From the NCBI RefSeq assembly GCF_021155765.1, contig NC_060106.1, positions 13,108,031 through 13,172,030 on the forward strand: 64,000 bases of DNA, in the 5' to 3' direction. Origin of the DNA: Diprion similis (lineage: Eukaryota > Arthropoda > Insecta > Hymenoptera > Diprionidae). How positions within the stretch are numbered: the first letter of the stretch is position 1; every line of letters starts with the position of its first letter. Below are positions 38,101 through 53,100 of the stretch, one piece after another. The notes under the pieces were generated by a model that saw only the letters and a program-made list of their open reading frames with translations, searched no databases and was not told the origin of the DNA. A program made the position numbers and the translations under genes.

Positions 38101-41100
38101 AGAGAAATGACGATGAAAATCTGCAGTTTTTAGGCTGTAACTTTGCAGGTGTTGCTAGCAGCGTATCGGGACTGCGATTAATCGATTCCTCTCGCAAAAT
38201 TACGTCGGAATAGTACCCTAAAGAATGAATTGCAGCACTTTTCAAAGTCGTCGAAATTTTCGCCAAAAATGCAAAGGGGTTAGCCTTGGATTTTTTTTGG
38301 CCGAAAAATCTTTTGTCTGGGAATCGATCCGTATGACGCTTTTTAGACTAATTCGACGCCCAGGAACTCAGAAAACACATGAAAAATAGCCTAGGACCAG
38401 CAGCAGAAAAATGACGATGAAAATCTGCAGTTTTTCGGCTGTAACTTTGCGGGTGTTGCTCGCAGCGTATCGGGACTGCGATTAATCGATTCCTCTCGCA
38501 GAATCACGTCGGAATAGTACCCTAAGGAATTAATTGCAGCACTTTTCAAAGTCGTCGAAATTTTCGCCAAAAATGCAAAGGGGTTAGCCTTGGATTTTTT
38601 TTGGCCGAAAAATCTTTTGTCTGGGAATCGATCCGTATGACGCTTTTTAGACTAATTCGACGCCCAGGAACTCAGAAAACACATGAAAAATAGCCTAGGA
38701 CCAACAGCAGAGAAATGACGATGAAAATCTGCAGTTTTTCGGCTGTCACTTTGCGGGTGTTGCTCGCAGCGTATCGGGACTGCGATTAATCGATTCCTCT
38801 CGCAAAATCACGTCGGAATAGTACCCTAAGGAATTAATTGCAGCACTTTTCAAAGTCGTCGAAATTTTCGCCAAAAATGCAAAGGGGTTAGCCTTGGATT
38901 TTTTTTGGCCGAAAAATCTTTTGTCTGGGAATCGATCCGTATGACGCTTTTCAGACTAATTCGACGCCCAGGAACTCGGAAAACACATGAAAAATAGCCT
39001 AGGACCAGCAGCAGAGAAATGACGATGAAAATCTGCAGTTTTTCGGCTGTAACTTTGCAGGTGTTGCTCGCAGCGTAACGGGACTGCGATTAATCGATTC
39101 CTCTCGCAAAATTACGTCGGAATAGTACCCTAAAGAATTAATTGCAGCACTTTTCAAAGTCGTCGAAATTTTCGCCAAAAATGCAAAGGGGTTAGCCTTG
39201 GATTTTTTTTGGCCGAAAAATCTTTTGTCTGGGAATCGATCCGTATGACGCTTTTTAGACTAATTCGACGCCCAGGAACTCAGAAAACACATGAAAAATA
39301 GCCTAGGACCAGCAGCAGAGAAATGACGATGAAAATCTGCAGTTTTCCGGCTGTAACTTTGCGGGTGTTGCTCGCAGCGTATCGGGACTGCGATTAATCG
39401 ATTCCTCTCGCAAAATCACGTCGGAATAGTACCCTAAGGAATTAATTGCAGCACTTTTCAAAGTCGTCGAAATTTTCGCCAAAAATGCAAAGGGGTTAGC
39501 CTTGGATTTTTTTTGGCCGAAAAATCTTTTGTCTGGGAATCGATCCGTATGACGCTTTTTAGACTAATTCGACGCCCAGGAACTCAGAAAACACATGAAA
39601 AATAGCCTAGGACCAGCAGCAGAGAAATGACGATGAAAATCTGCAGTTTTTCGGCTGTAACTTTGCAGGTGTTGCTAGCAGCCCATCGGGACTGCGATTA
39701 ATCGATTCCTCTCGCAAAATTACGTCGGAATAGTACCCTAAAGAATTAATTGCAGCACTTTTCAAAGTCGTCGAAATTTTCGCCAAAAATGCAAAGGGGT
39801 TAGCCTTGGATTTTTCTTGGCCGAAAAATCTTTTGTCTGGGAATCCATCCGTTTGACGCTTTTTAGACTAATTCGACGCCCAGGAACTCAGAAAACACAT
39901 GAAAAATAGCCTAGGACCAGCAGCAGAGAAATGACGATGAAAATCTGCAGTTTTTCGGCTGTAACTTTGCAGGTGTTGCTCGCAGCGTATCGGGACTGCG
40001 ATTAATCGATTCCTCTCGCAAAATTACGTCGGAATAGTACCCTAACGATTTAATTGCAGCACTTTTCAAAGTCGTCGAAATTTTCGCCAAAAATGCAAAG
40101 GGGTTAGCCTTGGATTTTTTTTGGCCGAAAAATCTTTTGTCTGGGAATCCATCCGTTTGACGCATTTTAGACTAATTCGACGCCCAGGAACTCAGAAAAC
40201 ACATGAAAAATAGCCTAGGACCAGCAGCAGAGAAATGACGATGAAAATCTGCAGTTTTTCGGCTGTAACTTTGCAGGTGTTGCTCGCAGCGTATCGGGAC
40301 TGCGATTAATCGATTCCTCTCGCAAAATCACGTCGGAATAGTACCCTAAGGAATTAATTGCAGCACTTTTCAAAGTCGTCGAAATTTTCGCAAAAAATGC
40401 AAAGGGGTTAGCCTTGGATTTTTTTTGGCCGAAAAATCTTTTGTCTGGGAATCGATCCGTATGACGCTTTTTAGACTAATTCGACGCCCAGGAACTCGGA
40501 AAACACATGAAAAATAGCCTAGGACCAGCAGCAGAGAAATGACGATGAAAATCTGCAGTTTTTCGGCTGTAACTTTGCAGGTGTTGCTCGCAGCGTAACG
40601 GGACTGCGATTAATCGATTCCTCTCGCAAAATCACGTCGGAATAGTACCCTGAGGAATTAATTGCAGCACTTTTCAAAGTCGTCGAAATTTTCGCCAAAA
40701 ATGCAAAGGGGTTAGCCTTGGATTTTTTTTGGCCGAAAAATCTTTTGTCTGGGAATCCATCCGTTTGACGCTTTTTAGACTAATTCGACGCCCAGGAACT
40801 CAGAAAACACATGAAAAATAGCCTAGGACCAGCAGCAGAGAAATGACGATGAAAATCTGCAGTTTTTCGGCTGTAACTTTGCAGGTGTTGCTCGCAGCGT
40901 ATCGGGACTGCGATTAATCGATTCCTCTCGCAAAATCACGTCGGAATAGTACCCTACAGAATTAATTGCAGCACTTTTCAAAGTCGTCGAAATTTTCGCC
41001 AAAAATGCAAAGGGGTTAGCCTTGGATTTTTTTTGGCCGAAAAATCTTTTGTCTGGGAATCGATCCGTATGACGCTTTTTAGACTAATTCGACGCCCAGG

Positions 41101-44100
41101 AACTCAGAAAACACATGAAAAATAGCCTAGGACCAGCAGCAGAGAAATGACGATGAAAATCTGCAGTTTTTCGGCTGTAACTTTGCAGGTGTTGCTCGCA
41201 GCGTATCGGGACTGCGATTAATCGATTCCTCTCGCAAAATTACGTCGGAATAGTACCCTAAAGAATTAATTGCAGCACTTTTCAAAGTCGTCGAAATTTT
41301 CGCAAAAATGCAAAGGGGTTAGCCTTGGATTTTTTTTGGCCGAAAAATCTTTTGTCTGGGAATCGATCCGTATGACGCTTTTTAGACTAATTCGACGCCC
41401 AGGAACTCAGAAAACACATGAAAAATAGCCTAGGACCAGCAGCAGAGAAATGACGATGAAAATCTGCAGTTTTTCGGCTGTAACTTTGCAGGTGATGCTC
41501 GCAGCGTATCGGGACTGCGATTAATCGATTCCTCTCGCAAAATCACGTCGGAATAGTACCCTAAAGAATTAATTGCAGCACTTTTCAAAGTCGTCGAAAT
41601 TTTCGCCAAAAATGCAAAGGGGTTAGCCTTGGATTTTTTTTGGCCGAAAAATCTTTTGTCTGGGAATCGATCCGTATGACGCTTTTTAGACTAATTCGAC
41701 GCCCAGGAACTCAGAAAACACATGAAAAATAGCCTAGGACCAGCAGCAGAGAAATGACGATGAAAATCTGCAGTTTTTCGGCTGTAACTTTGCAGGTGAT
41801 GCTCGCAGCGTATCGGGACTGCGATTAATCGATTCCTCTCGCAAAATCACGTCGGAATAGTACCCTAAAGAATTAATTGCAGCACTTTTCAAAGTCGTCG
41901 AAATTTTCGCCAAAAATGCAAAGGGGTTAGCCTTGGATTTTTTTTGGCCGAAAAATCTTTTGTCTGGGAATCGATCCGTATGACGCTTTTTAGACTAATT
42001 CGACGCCCAGGAACTCAGAAAACACATGAAAAATAGCCTAGGACCAGCAGCAGAGAAATGACGATGAAAATCTGCAGTTTTTCGGCTGTAACTTTGCAGG
42101 TGTTGCTCGCAGCGTATCGGGACTGCGATTAATCGATTCCTCTCGCAAAATTACGTCGGAATAGTACCCTAAAGAATTAATTGCAGCACTTTTCAAAGTC
42201 GTCGAAATTTTCGCAAAAATGCAAAGGGGTTAGCCTTGGATTTTTTTTGGCCGAAAAATCTTTTGTCTGGGAATCGATCCGTATGACGCTTTTTAGACTA
42301 ATTCGACGCCCAGGAACTCAGAAAACACATGAAAAATAGCCTAGGACCAGCAGCAGAGAAATGACGATGAAAATCTGCAGTTTTTCGGCTGTAACTTTGC
42401 AGGTGATGCTCGCAGCGTATCGGGACTGCGATTAATCGATTCCTCTCGCAAAATCACGTCGGAATAGTACCCTAAAGAATTAATTGCAGCACTTTTCAAA
42501 GTCGTCGAAATTTTCGCCAAAAATGCAAAGGGGTTAGCCTTGGATTTTTTTTGGCCGAAAAATCTTTTGTCTGGGAATCGATCCGTATGACGCTTTTTAG
42601 ACTAATTCGACGCCCAGGAACTCAGAAAACACATGAAAAATAGCCTAGGACCAGCAGCAGAGAAATGACGATGAAAATCTGCAGTTTTTCGGCTGTAACT
42701 TTGCAGGTGTTGCTCGCAGCGTATCGGGACTGCGATTAATCGATTCCTCTCGCAAAATCACGTCGGAATAGTACCCTACAGAATTAATTGCAGCACTTTT
42801 CAAAGTCGTCGAAATTTTCGCCAAAAATGCAAAGGGGTTAGCCTTGGATTTTTTTTGGCCGAAAAATCTTTTGTCTGGGAATCGATCCGTATGACGCTTT
42901 TTAGACTAATTCGACGCCCAGGAACTCAGAAAACACATGAAAAATAGCCTAGGACCAGCAGCAGAGAAATGACGATGAAAATCTGCAGTTTTTCGGCTGT
43001 AACTTTGCAGGTGTTGCTCGCAGCGTATCGGGACTGCGATTAATCGATTCCTCTCGCAAAATCACGTCGGAATAGTACCCTACAGAATTAATTGCAGCAC
43101 TTTTCAAAGTCGTCGAAATTTTCGCCAAAAATGCAAAGGGGTTAGCCTTGGATTTTTTTTGGCCGAAAAATCTTTTGTCTGGGAATCGATCCGTATGACG
43201 CTTTTTAGACTAATTCGACGCCCAGGAACTCAGAAAACACATGAAAAATAGCCTAGGACCAGCAGCAGAGAAATGACGATGAAAATCTGCAGTTTTTCGG
43301 CTGTAACTTTGCAGGTGTTGCTCGCAGCGTAACGGGACTGCGATTAATCGATTCCTCTCGCAAAATCACGTCGGAATAGTACCCTGAGGAATTAATTGCA
43401 GCACTTTTCAAAGTCGTCGAAATTTTCGCCAAAAATGCAAAGGGGTTAGCCTTGGATTTTTTTTGGCCGAAAAATCTTTTGTCTGGGAATCCATCCGTAT
43501 GACGCTTTTTAGACTAATTCGACGCCCAGGAACTCAGAAAACACATGAAAAATAGCCTAGGACCAGCAGCAGAGAAATGACGATGAAAATCTGCAGTTTT
43601 TCGGCTGTAACTTTGCAGGTGTTGCTCGCAGCGTATCGGGACTGCGATTAATCGATTCCTCTCGCAAAATTACGTCGGAATAGTACCCTAAAGAATTAAT
43701 TGCAGCACTTTTCAAAGTCGTCGAAATTTTCGCAAAAATGCAAAGGGGTTAGCCTTGGATTTTTTTTGGCCGAAAAATCTTTTGTCTGGGAATCGATCCG
43801 TATGACGCTTTTTAGACTAATTCGACGCCCAGGAACTCAGAAAACACATGAAAAATAGCCTAGGACCAGCAGCAGAGAAATGACGATGAAAATCTGCAGT
43901 TTTTCGGCTGTAACTTTGCAGGTGATGCTCGCAGCGTATCGGGACTGCGATTAATCGATTCCTCTCGCAAAATCACGTCGGAATAGTACCCTAAGGAATT
44001 AATTGCAGCACTTTTCAAAGTCGTCGAAATTTTCGCAAAAAATGCAAAGGGGTTAGCCTTGGATTTTTTTTGGCCGAAAAATCTTTTGTCTGGGAATCGA

Positions 44101-47100
44101 TCCGTATGACGCTTTTTAGACTAATTCGACGCCCAGGAACTCGGAAAACACATGAAAAATAGCCTAGGACCAGCAGCAGAGAAATGACGATGAAAATCTG
44201 CAGTTTTTCGGCTGTAACTTTGCAGGTGTTGCTCGCAGCGTAACGGGACTGCGATTAATCGATTCCTCTCGCAAAATCACGTCGGAATAGTACCCTGAGG
44301 AATTAATTGCAGCACTTTTCAAAGTCGTCGAAATTTTCGCCAAAAATGCAAAGGGGTTAGCCTTGGATTTTTTTTGGCCGAAAAATCTTTTGTCTGGGAA
44401 TCCATCCGTTTGACGCTTTTCAGACTAATTCGACGCCCAGGAACTCAGAAAACACATGAAAAATAGCCTAGGACCAGCAGCAGAGAAATGACGATGAAAA
44501 TCTGCAGTTTTTCGGCTGTAACTTTGCAGGTGTTGCTCGCAGCGTATCGGGACTGCGATTAATCGATTCCTCTCGCAAAATCACGTCGGAATAGTACCCT
44601 AAAGAATTAATTGCAGCACTTTTCAAAGTCGTCGAAATTTTCGCCAAAAATGCAAAGGGGTTAGCCTTGGATTTTTTTTGGCCGAAAAATCTTTTGTCTG
44701 GGAATCGATCCGTATGACGCTTTTTAGACTAATTCGACGCCCAGGAACTCAGAAAACACATGAAAAATAGCCTAGGACCAGCAGCAGAGAAATGACGATG
44801 AAAATCTGCAGTTTTTCGGCTGTAACTTTGCAGGTGTTGCTCGCAGCGTATCGGGACTGCGATTAATCGATTCCTCTCGCAAAATTACGTCGGAATAGTA
44901 CCCTAAAGAATTAATTGCAGCACTTTTCAAAGTCGTCGAAATTTTCGCAAAAATGCAAAGGGGTTAGCCTTGGATTTTTTTTGGCCGAAAAATCTTTTGT
45001 CTGGGAATCGATCCGTATGACGCTTTTTAGACTAATTCGACGCCCAGAAACTCAGAAAACACATGAAAAATAGCCTAGGACCAGCAGCAGAGAAATGACG
45101 ATGAAAATCTGCAGTTTTTCGGCTGTAACTTTGCAGGTGATGCTCGCAGCGTATCGGGACTGCGATTAATCGATTCCTCTCGCAAAATCACGTCGGAATA
45201 GTACCCTAAAGAATTAATTGCAGCACTTTTCAAAGTCGTCGAAATTTTCGCCAAAAATGCAAAGGGGTTAGCCTTGGATTTTTTTTGGCCGAAAAATCTT
45301 TTGTCTGGGAATCGATCCGTATGACGCTTTTTAGACTAATTCGACGCCCAGGAACTCAGAAAACACATGAAAAATAGCCTAGGACCAGCAGCAGAGAAAT
45401 GACGATGAAAATCTGCAGTTTTTCGGCTGTAACTTTGCAGGTGTTGCTCGCAGCGTATCGGGACTGCGATTAATCGATTCCTCTCGCAAAATCACGTCGG
45501 AATAGTACCCTACAGAATTAATTGCAGCACTTTTCAAAGTCGTCGAAATTTTCGCCAAAAATGCAAAGGGGTTAGCCTTGGATTTTTTTTGGCCGAAAAA
45601 TCTTTTGTCTGGGAATCGATCCGTATGACGCTTTTTAGACTAATTCGACGCCCAGGAACTCAGAAAACACATGAAAAATAGCCTAGGACCAGCAGCAGAG
45701 AAATGACGATGAAAATCTGCAGTTTTTCGGCTGTAACTTTGCAGGTGTTGCTAGCAGCGTATCGGGACTGCGATTAATCGATTCCTCTCGCAAAATCACG
45801 TCGGAATAGTACCCTCAGGAATTAATTGCAGCACTTTTCAAAGTCGTCGAAATTTTCGCCAAAAATGCAAAGGGGTTAGCCTTGGATTTTTTTTGGCCGA
45901 AAAATCTTTTGTCTGGGAATCGATCCGTATGACGCTTTTTCGACTAATTTGACGCCCAGGAACTCAGAAAACACATGAAAAATAGCCTAGGACCAGCAGC
46001 AGAGAAATGACGATGAAAATCTGCAGTTTTTCGGCTGTAACTTTGCAGGTGTTGCTAGCAGCGTATCGGGACTGCGATTAATCGATTCCTCTCGCAAAAT
46101 CACGTCGGAATAGTACCCTAAGGAATTAATTGCAGCACTTTTCAAACTCGTCGAAATTTTCGCCAAAAATGCAAAGGGGTTAGCCTTGGATTTTTTTTGG
46201 CCGAAAAATCTTTTGTCTGGGAATCGATCCGTATGACGCTTTTTAGACTAATTCGACGCCCAGGAACTCAGAAAACACATGAAAAATAGCCTAGGGCCAG
46301 CAGCAGAGAAATGACGATGAAAATCTGCAGTTTTTCGGCTGTAACTATGCAGGTGTTGCTAGCAGCGTATCGGGACTGCGATTAATCGATTCCTCTCGCA
46401 AAATAACGTCGGAATAGTACCCTCAAGAATTAATTGCAGCACTTTTCAAAGTCGTCGAAATTTTCGCCAAAAATGCAAAGGGGTTAGCCTTGGATTTTTT
46501 TTGGCCGAAAAATCTCTTGTCTGGGAATCGATCCGTATGACGCTTTTTAGACTAATTCGACGCCCAGAAACTCAGAAAACACATGAAAAATGGCCTAGGA
46601 CCAGCAGCAGAGAAATGACGATGAAAATCTGCAGTTTTTCGGCTGTAACTTTGCGGGTGTTGCTCGCAGCGTATCGGGACTGCGATTAATCGATTCCTCT
46701 CGCAAAATCACGTCGGAATAGTACCCTAAAGAATTAATTGCAGCTTTTTTCGAAGTCGTCGAAATTTTCGCCAAAAATGCAAAGGGGTTAGCCTTGGATT
46801 TTTTTTGGCCGAGAAATCTTTTGTCTGGGAATCGATCCGTATGACGCTTTTTAGACTAATTCGACGCCCAGGAACTCAGAAAACACATGAAAAATAGCCT
46901 AGGACCAGCAGCAGAGAAATGACGATGAAAATCTGCAGTTTTTCGGCTGTAACTTTGCAGGTGTTGCTCGCAGCGTATCGCGACTGCGATTAATTGATTC
47001 CTCTCGCAAAATTACGTCGGAATAGTACCCTAAAGAATTAATTGCAGCACTTTTCAAAGTCGTCGAAATTTTCGCCAAAAATGCAAAGGGGTTAGCCTTG

Positions 47101-50100
47101 GATTTTTTTTGGCCGAAAAATCTTTTGTCTGGGAATCGATCCGTATGACGCTTTTTAGACTAATTCGACGCCCAGGAACTCAGAAAACACATGAAAAATA
47201 GCCTAGGACCAACAGCAGAGAAATGACGATGAAAATCTGCAGTTTTTCGGCTGTCACTTTGCGGGTGTTGCTCGCAGCGTATCGGGACTGCGATTAATCG
47301 ATTCCTCTCGCAAAATCACGTCGGAATAGTACCCTAAGGAATTAATTGCAGCACTTTTCAAAGTCGTCGAAATTTTCGCCAAAAATGCAAAGGGGTTAGC
47401 CTTGGATTTTTTTTGGCCGAAAAATCTTTTGTCTGGGAATCGATCCGTATGACGCTTTTCAGACTAATTCGACGCCCAGGAACTCGGAAAACACATGAAA
47501 AATAGCCTAGGACCAGCAGCAGAGAAATGACGATGAAAATCTGCAGTTTTTCGGCTGTAACTTTGCAGGTGTTGCTCGCAGCGTATCGGGACTGCGATTA
47601 ATCGATTCCTCTCGCAAAATCACGTCGGAATAGTACCCTACAGAATTAATTGCAGCACTTTTCAAAGTCGTCGAAATTTTCGCCAAAAATGCAAAGGGGT
47701 TAGCCTTGGATTTTTTTTGGCCGAAAAATCTTTTGTCTGGGAATCCATCCGTTTGACGCATTTTAGACTAATTCGACGCCCAGGAACTCAGAAAACACAT
47801 GAAAAATAGCCTAGGACCAGCAGCAGAGAAATGACGATGAAAATCTGCAGTTTTTCGGCTGTAACTTTGCAGGTGTTGCTCGCAGCGTATCGGGACTGCG
47901 ATTAATCGATTCCTCTCGCAAAATCACGTCGGAATAGTACCCTAAGGAATTAATTGCAGCACTTTTCAAAGTCGTCGAAATTTTCGCAAAAAATGCAAAG
48001 GGGTTAGCCTTGGATTTTTTTTGGCCGAAAAATCTTTTGTCTGGGAATCGATCCGTATGACGCTTTTTAGACTAATTCGACGCCCAGGAACTCGGAAAAC
48101 ACATGAAAAATAGCCTAGGACCAGCAGCAGAGAAATGACGATGAAAATCTGCAGTTTTTCGGCTGTAACTTTGCAGGTGTTGCTCGCAGCGTAACGGGAC
48201 TGCGATTAATCGATTCCTCTCGCAAAATCACGTCGGAATAGTACCCTGAGGAATTAATTGCAGCACTTTTCAAAGTCGTCGAAATTTTCGCCAAAAATGC
48301 AAAGGGGTTAGCCTTGGATTTTTTTTGGCCGAAAAATCTTTTGTCTGGGAATCCATCCGTTTGACGCTTTTTAGACTAATTCGACGCCCAGGAACTCAGA
48401 AAACACATGAAAAATAGCCTAGGACCAGCAGCAAAGAAATGACGATGAAAATCTGCAGTTTTTCGGCTGTAACTTTGCAGGTGTTGCTCGCAGCGTATCG
48501 GGACTGCGATTAATCGATTCCTCTCGCAAAATCACGTCGGAATAGTACCCTAAGGAATTAATTGCAGCACTTTTCAAAGTCGTCGAAATTTTCGCAAAAA
48601 ATGCAAAGGGGTTAGCCTTGGATTTTTTTTGGCCGAAAAATCTTTTGTCTGGGAATCGATCCGTATGACGCTTTTTAGACTAATTCGACGCCCAGGAACT
48701 CGGAAAACACATGAAAAATAGCCTAGGACCAGCAGCAGAGAAATGACGATGAAAATCTGCAGTTTTTCGGCTGTAACTTTGCAGGTGTTGCTCGCAGCGT
48801 AACGGGACTGCGATTAATCGATTCCTCTCGCAAAATCACGTCGGAATTGTACCCTGAGGAATTAATTGCAGCACTTTTCAAAGTCGTCGAAATTTTCGCC
48901 AAAAATGCAAAGGGGTTAGCCTTGGATTTTTTTTGGCCGAAAAATCTTTTGTCTGGGAATCCATCCGTTTGACGCTTTTTAGACTAATTCGACGCCCAGG
49001 AACTCAGAAAACACATGAAAAATAGCCTAGGACCAGCAGCAGAGAAATGACGATGAAAATCTGCAGTTTTTCGGCTGTAACTTTGCAGGTGTTGCTCGCA
49101 GCGTATCGGGACTGCGATTAATCGATTCCTCTCGCAAAATCACGTCGGAATAGTACCCTAAAGAATTAATTGCAGCACTTTTCAAAGTCGTCGAAATTTT
49201 CGCCAAAAATGCAAAGGGGTTAGCCTTGGATTTTTTTTGGCCGAAAAATCTTTTGTCTGGGAATCGATCCGTATGACGCTTTTTAGACTAATTCGACGCC
49301 CAGGAACTCAGAAAACACATGAAAAATAGCCTTGGACCAGCAGCAGAGAAATGACGATGAAAATCTGCAGTTTTTCGGCTGTAACTTTGCAGGTGATGCT
49401 CGCAGCGTATCGGGACTGCGATTAATCGATTCCTCTCGCAAAATCACGTCGGAATAGTACCCTAAAGAATTAATTGCAGCACTTTTCAAAGTCGTCGAAA
49501 TTTTCGCCAAAAATGCAAAGGGGTTAGCCTTGGATTTTTTTTGGCCGAAAAATCTTTTGTCTGGGAATCGATCCGTATGACGCTTTTTAGACTAATTCGA
49601 CGCCCAGGAACTCAGAAAACACATGAAAAATAGCCTAGGACCAGCAGCAGAGAAATGACGATGAAAATCTGCAGTTTTTCGGCTGTAACTTTGCAGGTGA
49701 TGCTCGCAGCGTATCGGGACTGCGATTAATCGATTCCTCTCGCAAAATCACGTCGGAATAGTACCCTAAAGAATTAATTGCAGCACTTTTCAAAGTCGTC
49801 GAAATTTTCGCCAAAAATGCAAAGGGGTTAGCCTTGGATTTTTTTTGGCCGAAAAATCTTTTGTCTGGGAATCGATCCGTATGACGCTTTTTAGACTAAT
49901 TCGACGCCCAGGAACTCAGAAAACACATGAAAAATAGCCTAGGACCAGCAGCAGAGAAATGACGATGAAAATCTGCAGTTTTTCGGCTGTAACTTTGCAG
50001 GTGTTGCTCGCAGCGTATCGGGACTGCGATTAATCGATTCCTCTCGCAAAATTACGTCGGAATAGTACCCTAAAGAATTAATTGCAGCACTTTTCAAAGT

Positions 50101-53100
50101 CGTCGAAATTTTCGCAAAAATGCAAAGGGGTTAGCCTTGGATTTTTTTTGGCCGAAAAATCTTTTGTCTGGGAATCGATCCGTATGACGCTTTTTAGACT
50201 AATTCGACGCCCAGGAACTCAGAAAACACATGAAAAATAGCCTAGGACCAGCAGCAGAGAAATGACGATGAAAATCTGCAGTTTTTCGGCTGTAACTTTG
50301 CAGGTGTTGCTCGCAGCGTAACGGGACTGCGATTAATCGATTCCTCTCGCAAAATCACGTCGGAATAGTACCCTGAGGAATTAATTGCAGCACTTTTCAA
50401 AGTCGTCGAAATTTTCGCCAAAAATGCAAAGGGGTTAGCCTTGGATTTTTTTTGGCCGAAAAATCTTTTGTCTGGGAATCCATCCGTATGACGCTTTTTA
50501 GACTAATTCGACGCCCAGGAACTCAGAAAACACATGAAAAATAGCCTAGGACCAGCAGCAGAGAAATGACGATGAAAATCTGCAGTTTTTCGGCTGTAAC
50601 TTTGCAGGTGTTGCTCGCAGCGTAACGGGACTGCGATTAATCGATTCCTCTCGCAAAATCACGTCGGAATAGTACCCTGAGGAATTAATTGCAGCACTTT
50701 TCAAAGTCGTCGAAATTTTCGCCAAAAATGCAAAGGGGTTAGCCTTGGATTTTTTTTGGCCGAAAAATCTTTTGTCTGGGAATCCATCCGTATGACGCTT
50801 TTTAGACTAATTCGACGCCCAGGAACTCAGAAAACACATGAAAAATAGCCTAGGACCAGCAGCAGAGAAATGACGATGAAAATCTGCAGTTTTTCGGCTG
50901 TAACTTTGCAGGTGTTGCTCGCAGCGTATCGGGACTGCGATTAATCGATTCCTCTCGCAAAATTACGTCGGAATAGTACCCTAAAGAATTAATTGCAGCA
51001 CTTTTCAAAGTCGTCGAAATTTTCGCAAAAATGCAAAGGGGTTAGCCTTGGATTTTTTTTGGCCGAAAAATCTTTTGTCTGGGAATCGATCCGTATGACG
51101 CTTTTTAGACTAATTCGACGCCCAGGAACTCGGAAAACACATGAAAAATAGCCTAGGACCAGCAGCAGAGAAATGACGATGAAAATCTGCAGTTTTTCGG
51201 CTGTAACTTTGCAGGTGTTGCTCGCAGCGTATCGGGACTGCGATTAATCGATTCCTCTCGCAAAATCACGTCGGAATAGTACCCTAAAGAATTAATTGCA
51301 GCACTTTTCAAAGTCGTCGAAATTTTCGCCAAAAATGCAAAGGGGTTAGCCTTGGATTTTTTTTGGCCGAAAAATCTTTTGTCTGGGAATCGATCCGTAT
51401 GACGCTTTTTAGACTAATTCGACGCCCAGGAACTCAGAAAACACATGAAAAATAGCCTAGGACCAGCAGCAGAGAAATGACGATGAAAATCTGCAGTTTT
51501 TCGGCTGTAACTTTGCAGGTGTTGCTCGCAGCGTATCGGGACTGCGATTAATCGATTCCTCTCGCAAAATTACGTCGGAATAGTACCCTAAAGAATTAAT
51601 TGCAGCACTTTTCAAAGTCGTCGAAATTTTCGCAAAAATGCAAAGGGGTTAGCCTTGGATTTTTTTTGGCCGAAAAATCTTTTGTCTGGGAATCGATCCG
51701 TATGACGCTTTTTAGACTAATTCGACGCCCAGGAACTCAGAAAACACATGAAAAATAGCCTAGGACCAGCAGCAGAGAAATGACGATGAAAATCTGCAGT
51801 TTTTCGGCTGTAACTTTGCAGGTGATGCTCGCAGCGTATCGGGACTGCGATTAATCGATTCCTCTCGCAAAATCACGTCGGAATAGTACCCTAAAGAATT
51901 AATTGCAGCACTTTTCAAAGTCGTCGAAATTTTCGCCAAAAATGCAAAGGGGTTAGCCTTGGATTTTTTTTGGCCGAAAAATCTTTTGTCTGGGAATCGA
52001 TCCGTATGACGCTTTTTAGACTAATTCGACGCCCAGGAACTCAGAAAACACATGAAAAATAGCCTAGGACCAGCAGCAGAGAAATGACGATGAAAATCTG
52101 CAGTTTTTCGGCTGTAACTTTGCAGGTGTTGCTCGCAGCGTATCGGGACTGCGATTAATCGATTCCTCTCGCAAAATCACGTCGGAATAGTACCCTACAG
52201 AATTAATTGCAGCACTTTTCAAAGTCGTCGAAATTTTCGCCAAAAATGCAAAGGGGTTAGCCTTGGATTTTTTTTGGCCGAAAAATCTTTTGTCTGGGAA
52301 TCGATCCGTATGACGCTTTTTAGACTAATTCGACGCCCAGGAACTCAGAAAACACATGAAAAATAGCCTAGGACCAGCAGCAGAGAAATGACGATGAAAA
52401 TCTGCATTTTCTCGGCTGTAACTTTGCAGGTGTTGCTCGCAGCGTAACGGGACTGCGATTAATCGATTCCTCTCGCAAAATCACGTCGGAATAGTACCCT
52501 GAGGAATTAATTGCAGCACTTTTCAAAGTCGTCGAAATTTTCGCCAAAAATGCAAAGGGGTTAGCCTTGGATTTTTTTTGGCCGAAAAATCTTTTGTCTG
52601 GGAATCGATCCGTATGACGCTTTTTAGACTAATTCGACGCCCAGGAACTCAGAAAACACATGAAAAATAGCCTAGGACCAGCAGCAGAGAAATGACGATG
52701 AAAATCTGCAGTTTTTCGGCTGTAACTTTGCAGGTGATGCTCGCAGCGTATCGGGACTGCGATTAATCGATTCCTCTCGCAAAATCACGTCGGAATAGTA
52801 CCCTAAAGAATTAATTGCAGCACTTTTCAAAGTCGTCGAAATTTTCGCCAAAAATGCAAAGGGGTTAGCCTTGGATTTTTTTTGGCCGAAAAATCTTTTG
52901 TCTGGGAATCGATCCGTATGACGCTTTTTAGACTAATTCGACGCCCAGGAACTCAGAAAACACATGAAAAATAGCCTAGGACCAGCAGCAGAGAAATGAC
53001 GATGAAAATCTGCAGTTTTTCGGCTGTAACTTTGCAGGTGTTGCTCGCAGCGTATCGGGACTGCGATTAATCGATTCCTCTCGCAAAATTACGTCGGAAT

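Noticed and set aside
37081..49510. Short ORFs inside core satellite monomers (37081-37269, 46501-46689, 39911-40165, 47507-47761, 49283-49510)
   Set aside because: They arise where single variants remove a stop in one monomer. They do not span monomers because 304 is not a multiple of three, and nothing suggests expression.
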